From contig NZ_SBIT01000002.1 of assembly GCF_004765785.1 (NCBI RefSeq), positions 372,001 through 436,000 on the forward strand: a stretch of DNA of 64,000 nt, in the 5' to 3' direction. The position numbers were made by a program, and so were the translations under genes. Of the stretch, positions 42,174 through 51,041 are shown piece by piece (position 1 is the first letter of the stretch; each line of letters begins with the position of its first letter). The stretch is from Halorussus ruber (lineage in GTDB: Archaea > Halobacteriota > Halobacteria > Halobacteriales > Haladaptataceae). Under the pieces are notes generated by a model. That model was not told the origin of the DNA, did no database searches, and saw nothing but the letters and a program-made list of their open reading frames with translations.

Positions 42174-43352
42174 ATGGTTCAGGAGATCACCGTCGAACGG
42201 CTTCGAGACAAGATCGACGCGGACGACGACTTCACGCTCTTCGACACGCGAGCGCCGGAGGACTACGACGACTGGCACATCGCCGAGGCAGTAAACGTCG
42301 AGTACTCCGGCTCGAACGACGAACTGGTCGGCGACTTCGATTCGTTCCGCGAGGAGCTATCGAAGGACGACGAGATTATCACCATCTGTGCGACCGGGAA
42401 CTCGGCGAGTTCGTTCGCCGAGTGGCTCGAAGCGGAGGGCTTCGAGAACGTCAAGACCGTCGAGGGCGGCATGGAGGCCTGGAGCATGGTCTACGACGTG
42501 GTTCCCATCTCGACCAAGGACGACGACGTGGAAATCCTCCAGCTTCAGCGGCGCTCGAAGGGCTGTCTCGGCTACCTCGTCGGTGACAAGCGCACCGGCA
42601 AGGCCGCGGCAATCGACGTGACGCGCGCCACCCAGACGTTCAAAGAGGCCGCCGCGGAGCGCGGCTTCGACATCGCGCGGGTCTTCGACACCCACGTCCA
42701 CGCCGACCACATCTCCGGCGGTCGGGAACTCGCCGACGAACTCGGCGTCCCGTACCACCTCGGTCAGCCCGCCGAGACGCGCGACCCGACCTACGACTTC
42801 GACGGCATCGACCCCAACGACAGCGTCGATGTGGGCGAAGTCAGCATCAAGTCGGTCCACACGCCCGGCCACACCACGGGCATGACCTCGTGGCTGGTCG
42901 AGGACGAGGCCCTGCTCACGGGCGACACGCTGTTCGTTGAGTCCATCGGTCGGACCGAACTCCAGTTCGCCGACGCCGACGCCCGCGACGGTGCCCGCGT
43001 CCAGTACGAGACGCTCCACAAGGTCATCATGTCCCTGCCCGACGACGTGAAAATCCTGCCGGGACACTTCTCGGTCACGGACGACGGCGAGTACGTCGAC
43101 GTGACGCCGGGCCTGCCCATGATGTCCACGGTCGGCGAAATCTGGGAGTCCAACGAGATTCTCCGCCTCGACGAGGACGAGTTCGTCGAACACATGTTCG
43201 AGAACCTCCCGTCGAAGCCCCCGAACTACGAGACGGTCATCGCCACCAACGAGGGGAGCTACACGCCCGAGGACGAGGACGAGGAGAACGAACTCGAACT
43301 CGGCCCGAACCGGTGTGCCGCCACGGAGGAGAGCGTCGTCGCGGACGACTAA
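42174..43352 (+). CDS. Rhodanese/metallo-beta-lactamase protein (persulfide dioxygenase-like)
   Basis: A 392-residue two-domain protein. The N-terminal rhodanese (1-108) has C72 in TICATGNSASSFAEWL. The C-terminal MBL domain has the metal motif THVHADH at 173-179, HTPGHTTGM and TGDTLFVESIGR, the ETHE1-like persulfide dioxygenase pattern. It probably oxidises persulfide to sulfite, and the rhodanese moves the sulfur on. The order is rhodanese first, the reverse of the best-known bacterial fusions. The acidic C-terminal 40 residues are a haloarchaeal extension. It is divergent from the winged-helix/rhodanese gene, and a TATA box 29 bases upstream predicts a leaderless transcript. Confidence 0.9.
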   Translation: MVQEITVERLRDKIDADDDFTLFDTRAPEDYDDWHIAEAVNVEYSGSNDELVGDFDSFREELSKDDEIITICATGNSASSFAEWLEAEGFENVKTVEGGMEAWSMVYDVVPISTKDDDVEILQLQRRSKGCLGYLVGDKRTGKAAAIDVTRATQTFKEAAAERGFDIARVFDTHVHADHISGGRELADELGVPYHLGQPAETRDPTYDFDGIDPNDSVDVGEVSIKSVHTPGHTTGMTSWLVEDEALLTGDTLFVESIGRTELQFADADARDGARVQYETLHKVIMSLPDDVKILPGHFSVTDDGEYVDVTPGLPMMSTVGEIWESNEILRLDEDEFVEHMFENLPSKPPNYETVIATNEGSYTPEDEDEENELELGPNRCAATEESVVADD

Positions 43353-43688
43353 ACCGAACCGGCGTCCCAGCCTGACCGCGGTTCCGAACACCCGGACCGC
43401 GGATTCAATCCGGGCCGAGATTCCAACCCTGACCTCGGCACTAACCTAGACCTCGATTCCGGCCCGGACCTCGATTCCAGCGTCCACACTCCGTAGCGAC
43501 GTTCCCATTCGCTTCCCATTCCAGTTTCTGGGTCGCCCGACCCCGAGGTAGGTCGGGCGCTCTCGCTATCGACCGAGCCGCGGCTTCGCTCTCGCCGACG
43601 ACGAGCCGCGACCGCGCTCGCGTCGTCGATTCCGACACGCGCTACCGACACCATCACGCTCTTGTCTCCGAGACGACTATCCCGCGAT
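43353..43688. other. Intergenic region with degenerate 18-bp repeats
   Basis: 336 bases without a credible CDS. Bases about 43375-43485 carry an imperfect repeat of roughly 18 bases built on GACCTCGATTCC(G/A)G. On the other strand a frame is open, but its product is only a repeating Arg-Ser-Gly string. After that comes GC-rich sequence without structure I can name. Confidence 0.45.
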
Positions 43689-43946
43689 ATGTCGAACATC
43701 GTGCTGTACGACCTGCCGGGATGCCCGTTCTGCGCCAAGGTCAAGAACAAGTTGGACGAGTTGGGCCTCGACTACGACGTTATCGAGGTCCCGCGCTCGC
43801 ACGCCCAGCGAACCGAAGTCGAGGAGGTCAGCGGCCAGACCGGCGTCCCCGTCATCGTGGACGAGGACCACGGCGTCGAGGGCATGCCCGAGAGCAGCGA
43901 CATCGTGGAGTATCTGGAAGAGACCTACGGCAACGGCGCGGCCTGA
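43689..43946 (+). CDS. Glutaredoxin-like protein
   Basis: An 85-residue thioredoxin-fold protein with the redox pair C12-P-F-C15 in LPGCPFCAKVKNKLDEL. TGVPVIVDE supplies the cis-proline, and EGMPESSDIVEYLEETYG the last helix with the conserved S/D pair. Haloarchaea use gamma-glutamylcysteine instead of glutathione, so the reductant is probably that thiol or a thioredoxin reductase. It sits near the persulfide cluster but is separated by 336 bases. Confidence 0.92.
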   Translation: MSNIVLYDLPGCPFCAKVKNKLDELGLDYDVIEVPRSHAQRTEVEEVSGQTGVPVIVDEDHGVEGMPESSDIVEYLEETYGNGAA

Positions 43947-44309
43947 AGCGGTTTTTCTGGCGAGTGGGAGTCGGTTTCAGAGGGACGGCGTAACCAACTC
44001 TAGGATTGTTTAACAATTGTTCTTCATTCTTTCCCGGATATATGGCAGTCTTTGTGTAATACGCGACGACGAAGAAAGCCCTCGCAGGCCTCGCGGTCGC
44101 TCAGCAGGATATTCGCCGCGCGCAGAACTGCGCGCGGCGAATAGTGCCTGTCTGAGACGACCACGCCGGACGCGAGGCCTGCTCGCCCTTTCAGTCCGCC
44201 AGGGGTCGGTTGTACCGCCAAGCGACGCGGCTAAAGGACAACACGAATCGAGCCACTGCGTCCCACGGGACCGCACGCTTTTTTGAGGCCGTCTCCGAAC
44301 CTCCTCGAC
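43947..44309. other. Intergenic region with a nested inverted-repeat element
   Basis: 363 bases without a credible CDS. The element runs from GAAAGCCCTCGCAGGCCTCGCG (starting about 44074) to CGCGAGGCCTGCTCGCCCTTTCAGTCCG (ending about 44199). It has inverted outer arms (GCAGGCCTCGCG/CGCGAGGCCTGC) and a perfect 16-base inner palindrome at 44110-44143. Its border sequences recur at 32863-32920. It resembles a small non-autonomous element or a structured RNA. Confidence 0.5.
44110..44143. repeat. Perfect 16-bp inverted repeat
   Basis: TATTCGCCGCGCGCAG, two bases (AA), CTGCGCGCGGCGAATA. It is the core of a larger nested inverted repeat. There is no T-run and no nearby stop codon on the plus strand, so it is not a simple terminator. 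Confidence 0.8.
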
Positions 44310-46592
44310 ATGTCACCGACTTCAGAGGAGTCGTCCGACCCGCCGGAGACCCGGCGCGAGGCCGTCACCGAGGAGGTCCGCGGGACCGAGGTTGCCGACC
44401 CCTATCGCTGGCTGGAGGGCGACGGCGAGGCGGTCCGGGCGTGGACCGCGGCGCAGAACGAGTACGCCGACGCGCATCTCGACACGCCGACCAGAGAGCG
44501 TCTGCGCTCGAAGCTGGCCGACCTCGCAGACGTCGCCGAGTACGGTCCCGTCGAGGTCGCTGGCGGTCGGTACTTCCAGACGGTCAGACGCCCCGGCGAC
44601 GACCACGCGCGACTGGTCGTCCGCGAGTCGCCAGAGGGCGAGGAGACTCTCCTCGTGGACCCGAACCGGTGGCCGGGCAACGGCGGAGACGGTAACTCCG
44701 AGGACGCGCCCCCGAAGTCGATGCCGTGGTTCCTGCCGTCTCACGACGGCGAGTTCGTCGCCTACGGCGTCACCGAGGGCGGCGACGAGCAAGTCGATAT
44801 TCGCGTCGCCAGCGTGCCCGGCGGCGAGAAGACGGTCGGACAGGAAGAAGACGTGCAGGAGGTCGCTGTGCGAGCGGACTGCGGGCGCGTCAGCCGCGGA
44901 TTCGTCGGCTTCGATGCGGTCAGCCCCGGCATGGTTGCGTGGGACGGCGAGAGTCGAGGCCTCTACTACGTCGCCACCGGGTGCGCGAGCGACGGCGGCG
45001 GTGAGGGTGAAGCCGAGGAGACGGAAGGGACCGCGGACTCGCAGGCCGACAAGGAGATTCGCTACTGGCGATTCGACGGGACCGAGGCGGTCCTCCTCGA
45101 ACACGACGACTCGCAAGTCTGGCCGCTGGTTCGGACCGACCCCGAGTCGGGGACGCTGGCGGTCGCGCTCCACGACGTGAGCGGCACCGACTGGTACGTC
45201 CGCGTCGAAGATGACATTGAAAGCGAACTCCGGCCCGTCATCGAGGACAGCGACGCCGAGACGTTCGCGGTGTTCCACGACGGGACCGTCCTCCTCCAGA
45301 CCGACCACGAGGCCCCGCGAAAGCGAGTCCTCGCCTGCTCGCTCGACCGATTCCGGGCGGGCGACCTCTCGCTGGCCGAGTGCGAGACGGTGCTTCCCGA
45401 GCGCGAGGGCGTCCTGCAATCGTTCGCCGTCACGCCCGACCACGTCGTCGCGCACTACCTCGAAGACGCCCACTCGCGGCTGGCGGTCTACGAGCGCGGC
45501 CACAGCGAAAATTCCTACTGCCGCGACATCACGCTCCCCGACTACGCCTCGGTGTCGGGCCTGCGGAGCAACGACGCCGCCGAGGAGATTTTCTATCGGG
45601 TCGAGTCCTTCCACCACCCGCCGACGCTGGTCCGGGCGAATCCCAGCGTAGACGACCGGAACCCCGCCGCAGGGAATCGGCAGGAGTTAGAGCGAATCGA
45701 CGTGGACGTGCCGGAGAATCTGGTCGTCCGCCAGACGTTCGCCGAGTCGGCCGACGGAACCGAGGTTCCGGTGTTCGTCTGCCACCGCGAGGACGCGACC
45801 CTCGACGGCGACAACCCGGCGGTCCTCTACGGTTACGGCGGATTCCGGTCGAGCAGACCGCCGAGCTTCGACCGCTATCGCGTCCCCTTCCTCGCCGACG
45901 GCGGCGTCTACGCTCAGGTCTGCGCTCGCGGCGGACAGGAGTACGGCGAGGAGTGGCACGAGGCGGGGATGCTAGCGGACAAACAGCGCACCTTCGAGGA
46001 CTTTCTGGCGGCCGGGGAACTCCTCTGCGAGGAGGGCTACACCAATCCCGACCGACTCGCGGTCTCGGGGCGCTCGAACGGCGGCCTCTCGGTCGGCGCG
46101 GTCGTGACCCAGCGTCCCGACCGCTGGGCCGCGGCGCGGTGCGCGGTGCCCCTGCTCGACATGCTCCGGTTCCACCGCCTCGGGATGGGCGCGTCGTGGA
46201 CCGGCGAGTACGGAAATCCCGAGGAGAGCGAAGCGTTCGAGTATCTCCGGGACTACTCGCCCTACCACAACGTCGAGGCCGGGGTCGAGTACCCGCCGGT
46301 CCTGTTCACCACCGCGATGGACGACACTCGCGTCCACCCGGCCCACGCCCGGAAGATGGCCGCCCAGATGCAGGCCGAGGGCGAAGGCGGGCCGTTCCTC
46401 CTGCGGACCGAGACCGACACCGGGCACGGGGTCGGTCGGACGGCCTCCTCGGCGGTTGTCGAGGAAGTCGAGAAGTGGACGTTCTTCTACGAGTGTCTCG
46501 GGATGGGTGAGGCGAGGAAAACATCGAGCGATAACGAGAGGGAGAAAGGTCAAGACCGCTGTGGAGAGAATGACCATGAAGATTTTTGTTGA
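44310..46592 (+). CDS. Prolyl oligopeptidase (S9A family)
   Basis: A serine peptidase of 760 residues cleaving short peptides after proline or related sites. The N-terminal segment TEEVRGTEVADPYRWLE is diagnostic, followed by a seven-bladed propeller (about 75-430). The alpha/beta-hydrolase domain starts near VPVFVCHREDATLDGDNPAVLYGYGGF. The nucleophile is S589 in VSGRSNGG, the Asp lies in AMDDTRVHP and the His in TDTGHGVGRTASS. The C-terminal 30 residues after YECLGMG are low-complexity and not family-like. There is no signal peptide, so it is cytoplasmic. A small zinc-ribbon gene follows 17 bases later. Confidence 0.92.
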   Translation: MSPTSEESSDPPETRREAVTEEVRGTEVADPYRWLEGDGEAVRAWTAAQNEYADAHLDTPTRERLRSKLADLADVAEYGPVEVAGGRYFQTVRRPGDDHARLVVRESPEGEETLLVDPNRWPGNGGDGNSEDAPPKSMPWFLPSHDGEFVAYGVTEGGDEQVDIRVASVPGGEKTVGQEEDVQEVAVRADCGRVSRGFVGFDAVSPGMVAWDGESRGLYYVATGCASDGGGEGEAEETEGTADSQADKEIRYWRFDGTEAVLLEHDDSQVWPLVRTDPESGTLAVALHDVSGTDWYVRVEDDIESELRPVIEDSDAETFAVFHDGTVLLQTDHEAPRKRVLACSLDRFRAGDLSLAECETVLPEREGVLQSFAVTPDHVVAHYLEDAHSRLAVYERGHSENSYCRDITLPDYASVSGLRSNDAAEEIFYRVESFHHPPTLVRANPSVDDRNPAAGNRQELERIDVDVPENLVVRQTFAESADGTEVPVFVCHREDATLDGDNPAVLYGYGGFRSSRPPSFDRYRVPFLADGGVYAQVCARGGQEYGEEWHEAGMLADKQRTFEDFLAAGELLCEEGYTNPDRLAVSGRSNGGLSVGAVVTQRPDRWAAARCAVPLLDMLRFHRLGMGASWTGEYGNPEESEAFEYLRDYSPYHNVEAGVEYPPVLFTTAMDDTRVHPAHARKMAAQMQAEGEGGPFLLRTETDTGHGVGRTASSAVVEEVEKWTFFYECLGMGEARKTSSDNEREKGQDRCGENDHEDFC

Positions 46593-46609
46593 GGGGGTCA
46601 AATTATAGG

Positions 46610-46924
46610 ATGATGAGTAGTAAACCGGCGGCGTCGGACACGAAGCTATGTCCCGCCTGTCGCGGAAACGGCCACGTTCAGACGGAGGGCAGGACGGAAA
46701 CGTGTCCTGTCTGTAGTGGAAGTGGCCGCGTAGATAAGCAGTTCCACGAGCGGATGTCGAAAGGTGAGCGGCAGGCGATGGGCGGTGCTGGCGGTGCCCT
46801 GTTCGGCGCTGCCGTCGGCGGTCCCGTCGGTGCTGTCGTCGGAGGTGTTCTCGGTGCGGCATTTGCCAGTTCGACTGACGGAGATGATAACGATTTTGAG
46901 AGGAGAGTCAAAAATGACGAATAA
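46610..46924 (+). CDS. Zinc-ribbon protein with glycine-zipper membrane segment
   Basis: A 104-residue protein with two DnaJ-type knuckles, CPACRGNG and CPVCSGSG. These together would bind one zinc ion and often bind unfolded protein. A short charged linker (HERMSKGERQAM) follows, then a Gly/Ala-rich hydrophobic stretch with GxxxG-like spacing (GALFGAAVGGPVGAVVGGVLGAAF), a glycine zipper able to oligomerise in membranes. The acidic tail ends in RRVKNDE. ATG codons at 46610 and 46613 are both possible. It directly abuts the next gene (stop at 46924, start at 46925), so the two are an operon. Function unknown. Confidence 0.65.
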   Translation: MMSSKPAASDTKLCPACRGNGHVQTEGRTETCPVCSGSGRVDKQFHERMSKGERQAMGGAGGALFGAAVGGPVGAVVGGVLGAAFASSTDGDDNDFERRVKNDE

Positions 46925-47371
46925 ATGGACGGCATCTCGTTTCTAAAGACTCTTCTCCCTATTCCTTTCGCTGTCCTCGCGTTGCTCGTGACGTTCCGAT
47001 ACAAGACGTACGACGAGACCCTCACCTATTGTACGGATATAGAGGATTTCGTCACGGCATCTGTCGAACAGACCACAGATGTTTCGCCGGAAGACGTGCA
47101 TCGGTGGGCGTGGAGTCTCCGGGCAGTTTGGCTCTACAGAAAGTGTTGCCGAGCAACGATATATCTGGGGTTCGGTAGTATCGTAAGCTGGTTCTTGGCC
47201 GTTGGACTCTCGAAAGTAGACCCATTTCAGTTAGGGAGCTGGCGCGTCCCGTTTTTAGGTCTAAAAACCGCGGTAATGGCTCAGAATTTCGCTATCGCAC
47301 TATTAGTCGGGATGTTCCTACTCGTAGCGTGGCTCTTCTACATGGACCATAAACGCAAGGACAGGGACTGA
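46925..47371 (+). CDS. Membrane protein of unknown function
   Basis: A 148-residue protein with three hydrophobic helices: an N-terminal one (LLPIPFAVLALLVTF), a middle one (TIYLGFGSIVSWFLAVGL) and a C-terminal one (MAQNFAIALLVGMFLLVAWLFYM). The soluble loop between the first two contains YDETLTYCTDIEDFV and DVHRWAWSLRAVWLYRKCC. GC content is lower than in the flanks. The zero-base spacing to the zinc-ribbon gene implies co-expression. No family recognised. Confidence 0.6.
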   Translation: MDGISFLKTLLPIPFAVLALLVTFRYKTYDETLTYCTDIEDFVTASVEQTTDVSPEDVHRWAWSLRAVWLYRKCCRATIYLGFGSIVSWFLAVGLSKVDPFQLGSWRVPFLGLKTAVMAQNFAIALLVGMFLLVAWLFYMDHKRKDRD

Positions 47372-47387
47372 CATCAGAAAAACAGAC

Positions 47388-48347
47388 TCAGGCCGGTTTC
47401 TCGCCGCGCTCTCGAATCAGGTCTCGCAGTTCGTCGGGGTCGTCGATGGACTCCAACTCCTCGCGCTCGACCAGTCCGGTGCCATCGACGCTCTCGCGCT
47501 TGGCCTCGTCCACGAAGTAGACCGAGCGCGTCCGGGCGACCTGCCCGATGGAGGACATGATTCGGGCGCGCTTCTCGGCGGCTTTGGTGAACGCCGAGTG
47601 GCCCGTCAGGACGTTCTGCTCGCTGTCGTTGTCCTCGCTGACCGTCTTGAAGGGCGCTCGGACCGTCGGGTGAACCTCGAACCCGGCGCGGGTGAGGACG
47701 GTGACGATGCGCTCGTCGTCGTCCTCGGGTTCGGGGTCCTCGGGCGTGGGGTCGCCCTCGCGGACCTCGTCGGCCCCGTCGAGGACGTCCACGGGGCTGG
47801 TGAGGTCGCCCTCGAACATGTCTTCGAGTTCGAGCGCGACCTCGACGCTGGCGTTCATGCCGTCCTCGTACTTCGAGACGGTGCGCCGCGAGACGCCCAA
47901 CTCGTTGGCGAGTCTGCCGAGGCTCCAGTCGCGGTCCTCGCGCTCGTCGCGGAGTACGTCGCCGTCGATGTTGACGTAGAGGCCGCCGGGCGCGGCGTAG
48001 ACCAGCGGGGCCATGCCTTCAACGAACAGTTCCATCGCGGTGTCGGGACTCAGGACCGGAACGCCGTGTCGGAAGTAGACGACTCCCGGCTCTAACTCCT
48101 CGTCGCGGGTCCGAAGTCCGACGACGATCGGGGTCGCGCTGAGATACTCGCCGAGGCGGCGCATCTCCAGCCCCGTCGCGTCGTCGAATGCATCTACGTT
48201 TGCCAAAACCTTCAGCAAGAGCAGGTCTGGGCCGCGTCGTGCGGCCACGTCGAAGCTCTTGGGTCGAATTGCGCACCGGTCGCTAACGACGAATCCCGCA
48301 TCTTCGAGCATTGCGGTCACGTTCCCGACCAGTGCAGACCGGGACAT
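47388..48347 (-). CDS. COG1395-type transcriptional regulator (XRE-like HTH)
   Basis: A 319-residue archaeal regulator. The N-terminal 125 residues resemble a nuclease-like or Mrr-like fold without obvious catalytic residues ([43 protein letters not shown]). The XRE-type HTH is at 141-163 ([23 protein letters not shown]). The C-terminal half has a predicted ligand or dimer domain with [24 protein letters not shown] and [21 protein letters not shown]. The family is conserved in archaea but its targets are not known. A TATA-like tatatag (about 48370-48376, minus strand) lies about 26 bases upstream of the start. Confidence 0.85.
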   Translation of the reverse strand: MSRSALVGNVTAMLEDAGFVVSDRCAIRPKSFDVAARRGPDLLLLKVLANVDAFDDATGLEMRRLGEYLSATPIVVGLRTRDEELEPGVVYFRHGVPVLSPDTAMELFVEGMAPLVYAAPGGLYVNIDGDVLRDEREDRDWSLGRLANELGVSRRTVSKYEDGMNASVEVALELEDMFEGDLTSPVDVLDGADEVREGDPTPEDPEPEDDDERIVTVLTRAGFEVHPTVRAPFKTVSEDNDSEQNVLTGHSAFTKAAEKRARIMSSIGQVARTRSVYFVDEAKRESVDGTGLVEREELESIDDPDELRDLIRERGEKPA

Positions 48348-48467
48348 ATCCGCATGTAAGTGATTCCCCTATATATGCATTGTGCTGGCTGTACCCCCGA
48401 GACTGCTTGCGATTCGGCCCGAGAGGAGCGATAGCTTGATAATGATAGACGGGTGCGCTCCGAAAGT

Positions 48468-48475
48468 AGTTAACC
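48468..48475 (+). promoter_or_regulatory. TATA box of tiaS
   Basis: agttaacc is centred 27 bases before the GTG at 48498, supporting this unusual start codon and a leaderless transcript. Confidence 0.5.
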
Positions 48476-48497
48476 CGACACGCGCCAAGCGAGGACC

Positions 48498-49808
48498 GTG
48501 ACGGTCATCGGCGTGGACGACACCGACTCCCGAGATCGCGGGATGTGTACCACCTATCTGGCGGCCAGAATCGCCGAGCGCGCGGCCGAAGTCGCCAGCG
48601 TCGAGCGACTGCTTCTGGTTCGGCTCAATCCCGCGGTCGAACACAAGACCCGCGGGAACGCCGCGCTCGCGGTCCACACCGACGCAGATTCCGAGACGGC
48701 CTTCGAAATCGCCCGCGAGGAGGTCGCGGCAGTCGCCGAAACCGACGACCCCCGGACCAATCCCGGCCTCGTCGTCGCGCCGGGGACTCCCGAGGCGGTT
48801 CCCGAATCGGTCGCCGAGTTCGCCGAGAAAGCGGTCCGAGACCTCCACGAAGTCGAGGACGCCGAGCAAATCGTCGAGGACGCTGGCTACCGGAGCGCGG
48901 GGTGGAAGATGGGCCGCGGAAAAATCGGCGCGCTGGCCGCGGTCGGCGCGTGGCGTGCCTTCGGCGAAGACGGGGCGGTCGGCGGCACGAAGACGGGGGT
49001 CGGCGGGGCCGACTGGACCTACGAGTGCATCTCCTACCGCGAACCCGAGCGCGTCGGCACGCCCCGCGAGGTTGACGCCGACTCGGTCTTCGAGGCCGCG
49101 AACGCGGCCTACCCCGCGGCGTGGGACACCGTGGACCGCGAGACCGGCGAGTTGGTCTGCGTCCCGCACACGCCCGGCCCGATTCTCCACGGGATTCGGG
49201 GCGACGACCCCGAGACCGTCCGCGAGGTCGCCGAGGCAATCGAGAGCGAACCGGTCGAGCGCCGGGTCCTCTTCGTGACGAATCAGGGTACCGACGCCCA
49301 CCTCCGAGACGGGTCCCTCTCGGAAGTCGAGGACGGCCGAGCCTACTGCGTGACGGGCACAGTCGCCGAGGAGCCGGAAAACCGGCGCGGCGGGCACGTC
49401 TTCTTCTCGCTCGAAGAGGAAACTGAAGCGTTGCGGTGCGCCGCCTTCGAACCCACCAAGCGATTCCGCGACCGAGTTCGTGACCTCCGGCCCGGCGACC
49501 GCATCACGGCCTGCGGCGAGGTCGCAGACGGGACCCTGAAGCTCGAAAAGTTCGCCGTCAGAGAACTGAACTCGACCGAACTCGTCACGCCCGACTGCCC
49601 CGATTGCGGCCGGTCGATGAAGAGCGCCGGAGCAGGTCAAGGCTACCGGTGTCGGGACTGCGAGACGAGTGCGCCGGGGAAGGTCGAGCGCGAGGTGGGC
49701 CGGGAGTTAGAGAAGGGATGGTACGAGGTGCCGCCGGAAGCTCGTCGGCACATCGCCAAGCCGTTGATTCGGGGCGGATTCGACGCGCCGATTCACCCGG
49801 AGAAGTAA
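48498..49808 (+). CDS. tiaS: tRNA(Ile2) 2-agmatinylcytidine synthetase
   Basis: Modifies C34 of the tRNA-Ile2 anticodon with agmatine so that it reads AUA, an essential archaeal function. Length 436 is normal. TVIGVDDTDSRDRGMCTTYL opens the protein, as in all TiaS; the Asp pair is catalytic. RGKIGALAAVGAW and GGTKTGVGGADWTYECISYREPE are family hallmarks. An OB-like domain occupies about 280-355, and a zinc ribbon follows with CPDC and CRDC. Translation starts at GTG 48498, which is the first codon before the conserved VIGVDDTD. Confidence 0.95.
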   Translation: MTVIGVDDTDSRDRGMCTTYLAARIAERAAEVASVERLLLVRLNPAVEHKTRGNAALAVHTDADSETAFEIAREEVAAVAETDDPRTNPGLVVAPGTPEAVPESVAEFAEKAVRDLHEVEDAEQIVEDAGYRSAGWKMGRGKIGALAAVGAWRAFGEDGAVGGTKTGVGGADWTYECISYREPERVGTPREVDADSVFEAANAAYPAAWDTVDRETGELVCVPHTPGPILHGIRGDDPETVREVAEAIESEPVERRVLFVTNQGTDAHLRDGSLSEVEDGRAYCVTGTVAEEPENRRGGHVFFSLEEETEALRCAAFEPTKRFRDRVRDLRPGDRITACGEVADGTLKLEKFAVRELNSTELVTPDCPDCGRSMKSAGAGQGYRCRDCETSAPGKVEREVGRELEKGWYEVPPEARRHIAKPLIRGGFDAPIHPEK

Positions 49809-49886
49809 TACAGCATTCTTATTATTTCTTTTATAATTGTTTTGGTGTCCGAGAGACACCTATAGATTTGTTTCGGCCGGCGAAGC

Positions 49887-51038
49887 TCACGACTTCAGTC
49901 CACTCCCCGTCAGGGGGACCACCACGTCGTCGCCCGAATCCAGCACCCCGCGCTCGCGGAACTCCGCGAGCGCGGCGGGTGCGACCGCCGAGGTCGGTTC
50001 GACGTAGAATCCGCCGCGGTGGAGGCGGTCGAGCGCCTCGGCGACCGGGTCCGAATCGAGCGCGACGGCGTCGCCGTCGGTCTCCGCGACGGCGTCGAGA
50101 ATCTGGTCTTTCCGGGCGGGGTCGAGAATCTGGATGCCGTCGGCGACCGAGTTCTCACCCGAAGCGGAGCCGTGCAACTCCTCCGCAATCGGTGCGTATC
50201 CGGCGGCCTGCGCGCCCAGCAAGCGGGGCATCCGGTCGGTCCACCCGGCCTCCTTCAGGGCGCGGAAGCCCCGGTAGGCACCGAGGAAGAGCGTGCCGTG
50301 GCCGAGGGGCGTCACCACGGCGTCGGGGACCTGCCAGTCGCGCTGGGCCGCGACTTCGAAGGCGAAGGTCGCGGTGCCAGCGAAGAAGGCGGGATTCCAG
50401 GCGTGGCTTGCGTACCAGCCAGCCTCGGAATCGGATTCGACTGCTTCGATACAGGCGTCGGTCACGTCCTGCCGGGTGCCCTCGACGCGAATCGGATTCG
50501 CGCCGACGCGCTCGATGGCCGCCAGCTTCGAGTCCTTGGCGTCGGCCGGGACGTAGATGTCGGCGTCGATTCCGGCGCGGGCGGCGTACTGGGCGATGGC
50601 CGCGCCAGCGTTGCCCGACGAGTCCTCGACCACCTTCTCGACGCCCAACTCGGCGGCCCGCGAGAGGGTCGCGGTCGCGCCGCGGTCCTTGAAACTCCCC
50701 GAGGGGAAGACGTATTCGAGTTTGAACTGGACGTTCTCCCCCCAGTTGTCCGAGTCAGTCGCCTGCAGGGGCGTGAACCCCTCGCCGAGCGTGACCTCTG
50801 GGGAGATGGGCAGGAACTCCTCGAAAGCCCACAGGCCAGCGCGAGTGTCGAGGTCCGCGAAGTCGGGTGCGGGGGAGTCGGACGCGGGGGAGTCGGACGC
50901 GGTAGAGTCAGGCAGGGGCCGGTCGGCAAATTCGAGGGGATGACCACAGTCACAGCGCCACGGTTCGTCCGTACCGGCGTCGTAGGTCCGACCGCAATCC
51001 GGGCAGGTCAGGTCCGAAGGAGAAGTTTCCGCGGGCAT
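49887..51038 (-). CDS. Threonine synthase-like PLP enzyme
   Basis: A 383-residue fold type II PLP enzyme. The N-terminal zinc ribbon (CPDCGRTYD, CDCGHP) and the lysine K117 in FPSGSFKDRGATATLSRA mark the archaeal threonine synthase group. VEDSSGNAGAAIAQYAARAGI and VPLTGSGLKS contact the PLP phosphate. A Ser/Asp/Pro-rich linker follows the zinc ribbon. Because haloarchaea often have several such paralogues, it may have another beta-elimination or replacement substrate. The deacylase gene lies four bases upstream on the same strand, so the two are an operon; this pairing argues for a role in amino-acid derivative metabolism. Confidence 0.82.
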   Translation of the reverse strand: MPAETSPSDLTCPDCGRTYDAGTDEPWRCDCGHPLEFADRPLPDSTASDSPASDSPAPDFADLDTRAGLWAFEEFLPISPEVTLGEGFTPLQATDSDNWGENVQFKLEYVFPSGSFKDRGATATLSRAAELGVEKVVEDSSGNAGAAIAQYAARAGIDADIYVPADAKDSKLAAIERVGANPIRVEGTRQDVTDACIEAVESDSEAGWYASHAWNPAFFAGTATFAFEVAAQRDWQVPDAVVTPLGHGTLFLGAYRGFRALKEAGWTDRMPRLLGAQAAGYAPIAEELHGSASGENSVADGIQILDPARKDQILDAVAETDGDAVALDSDPVAEALDRLHRGGFYVEPTSAVAPAALAEFRERGVLDSGDDVVVPLTGSGLKS

Positions 51039-51041
51039 CGC

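Noticed and set aside
43349-43750. 133-residue minus-strand frame over the degenerate repeats
   Set aside because: The product is a repeating Arg-Ser-Gly/Glu string caused by the DNA repeat, and it overlaps the glutaredoxin start.
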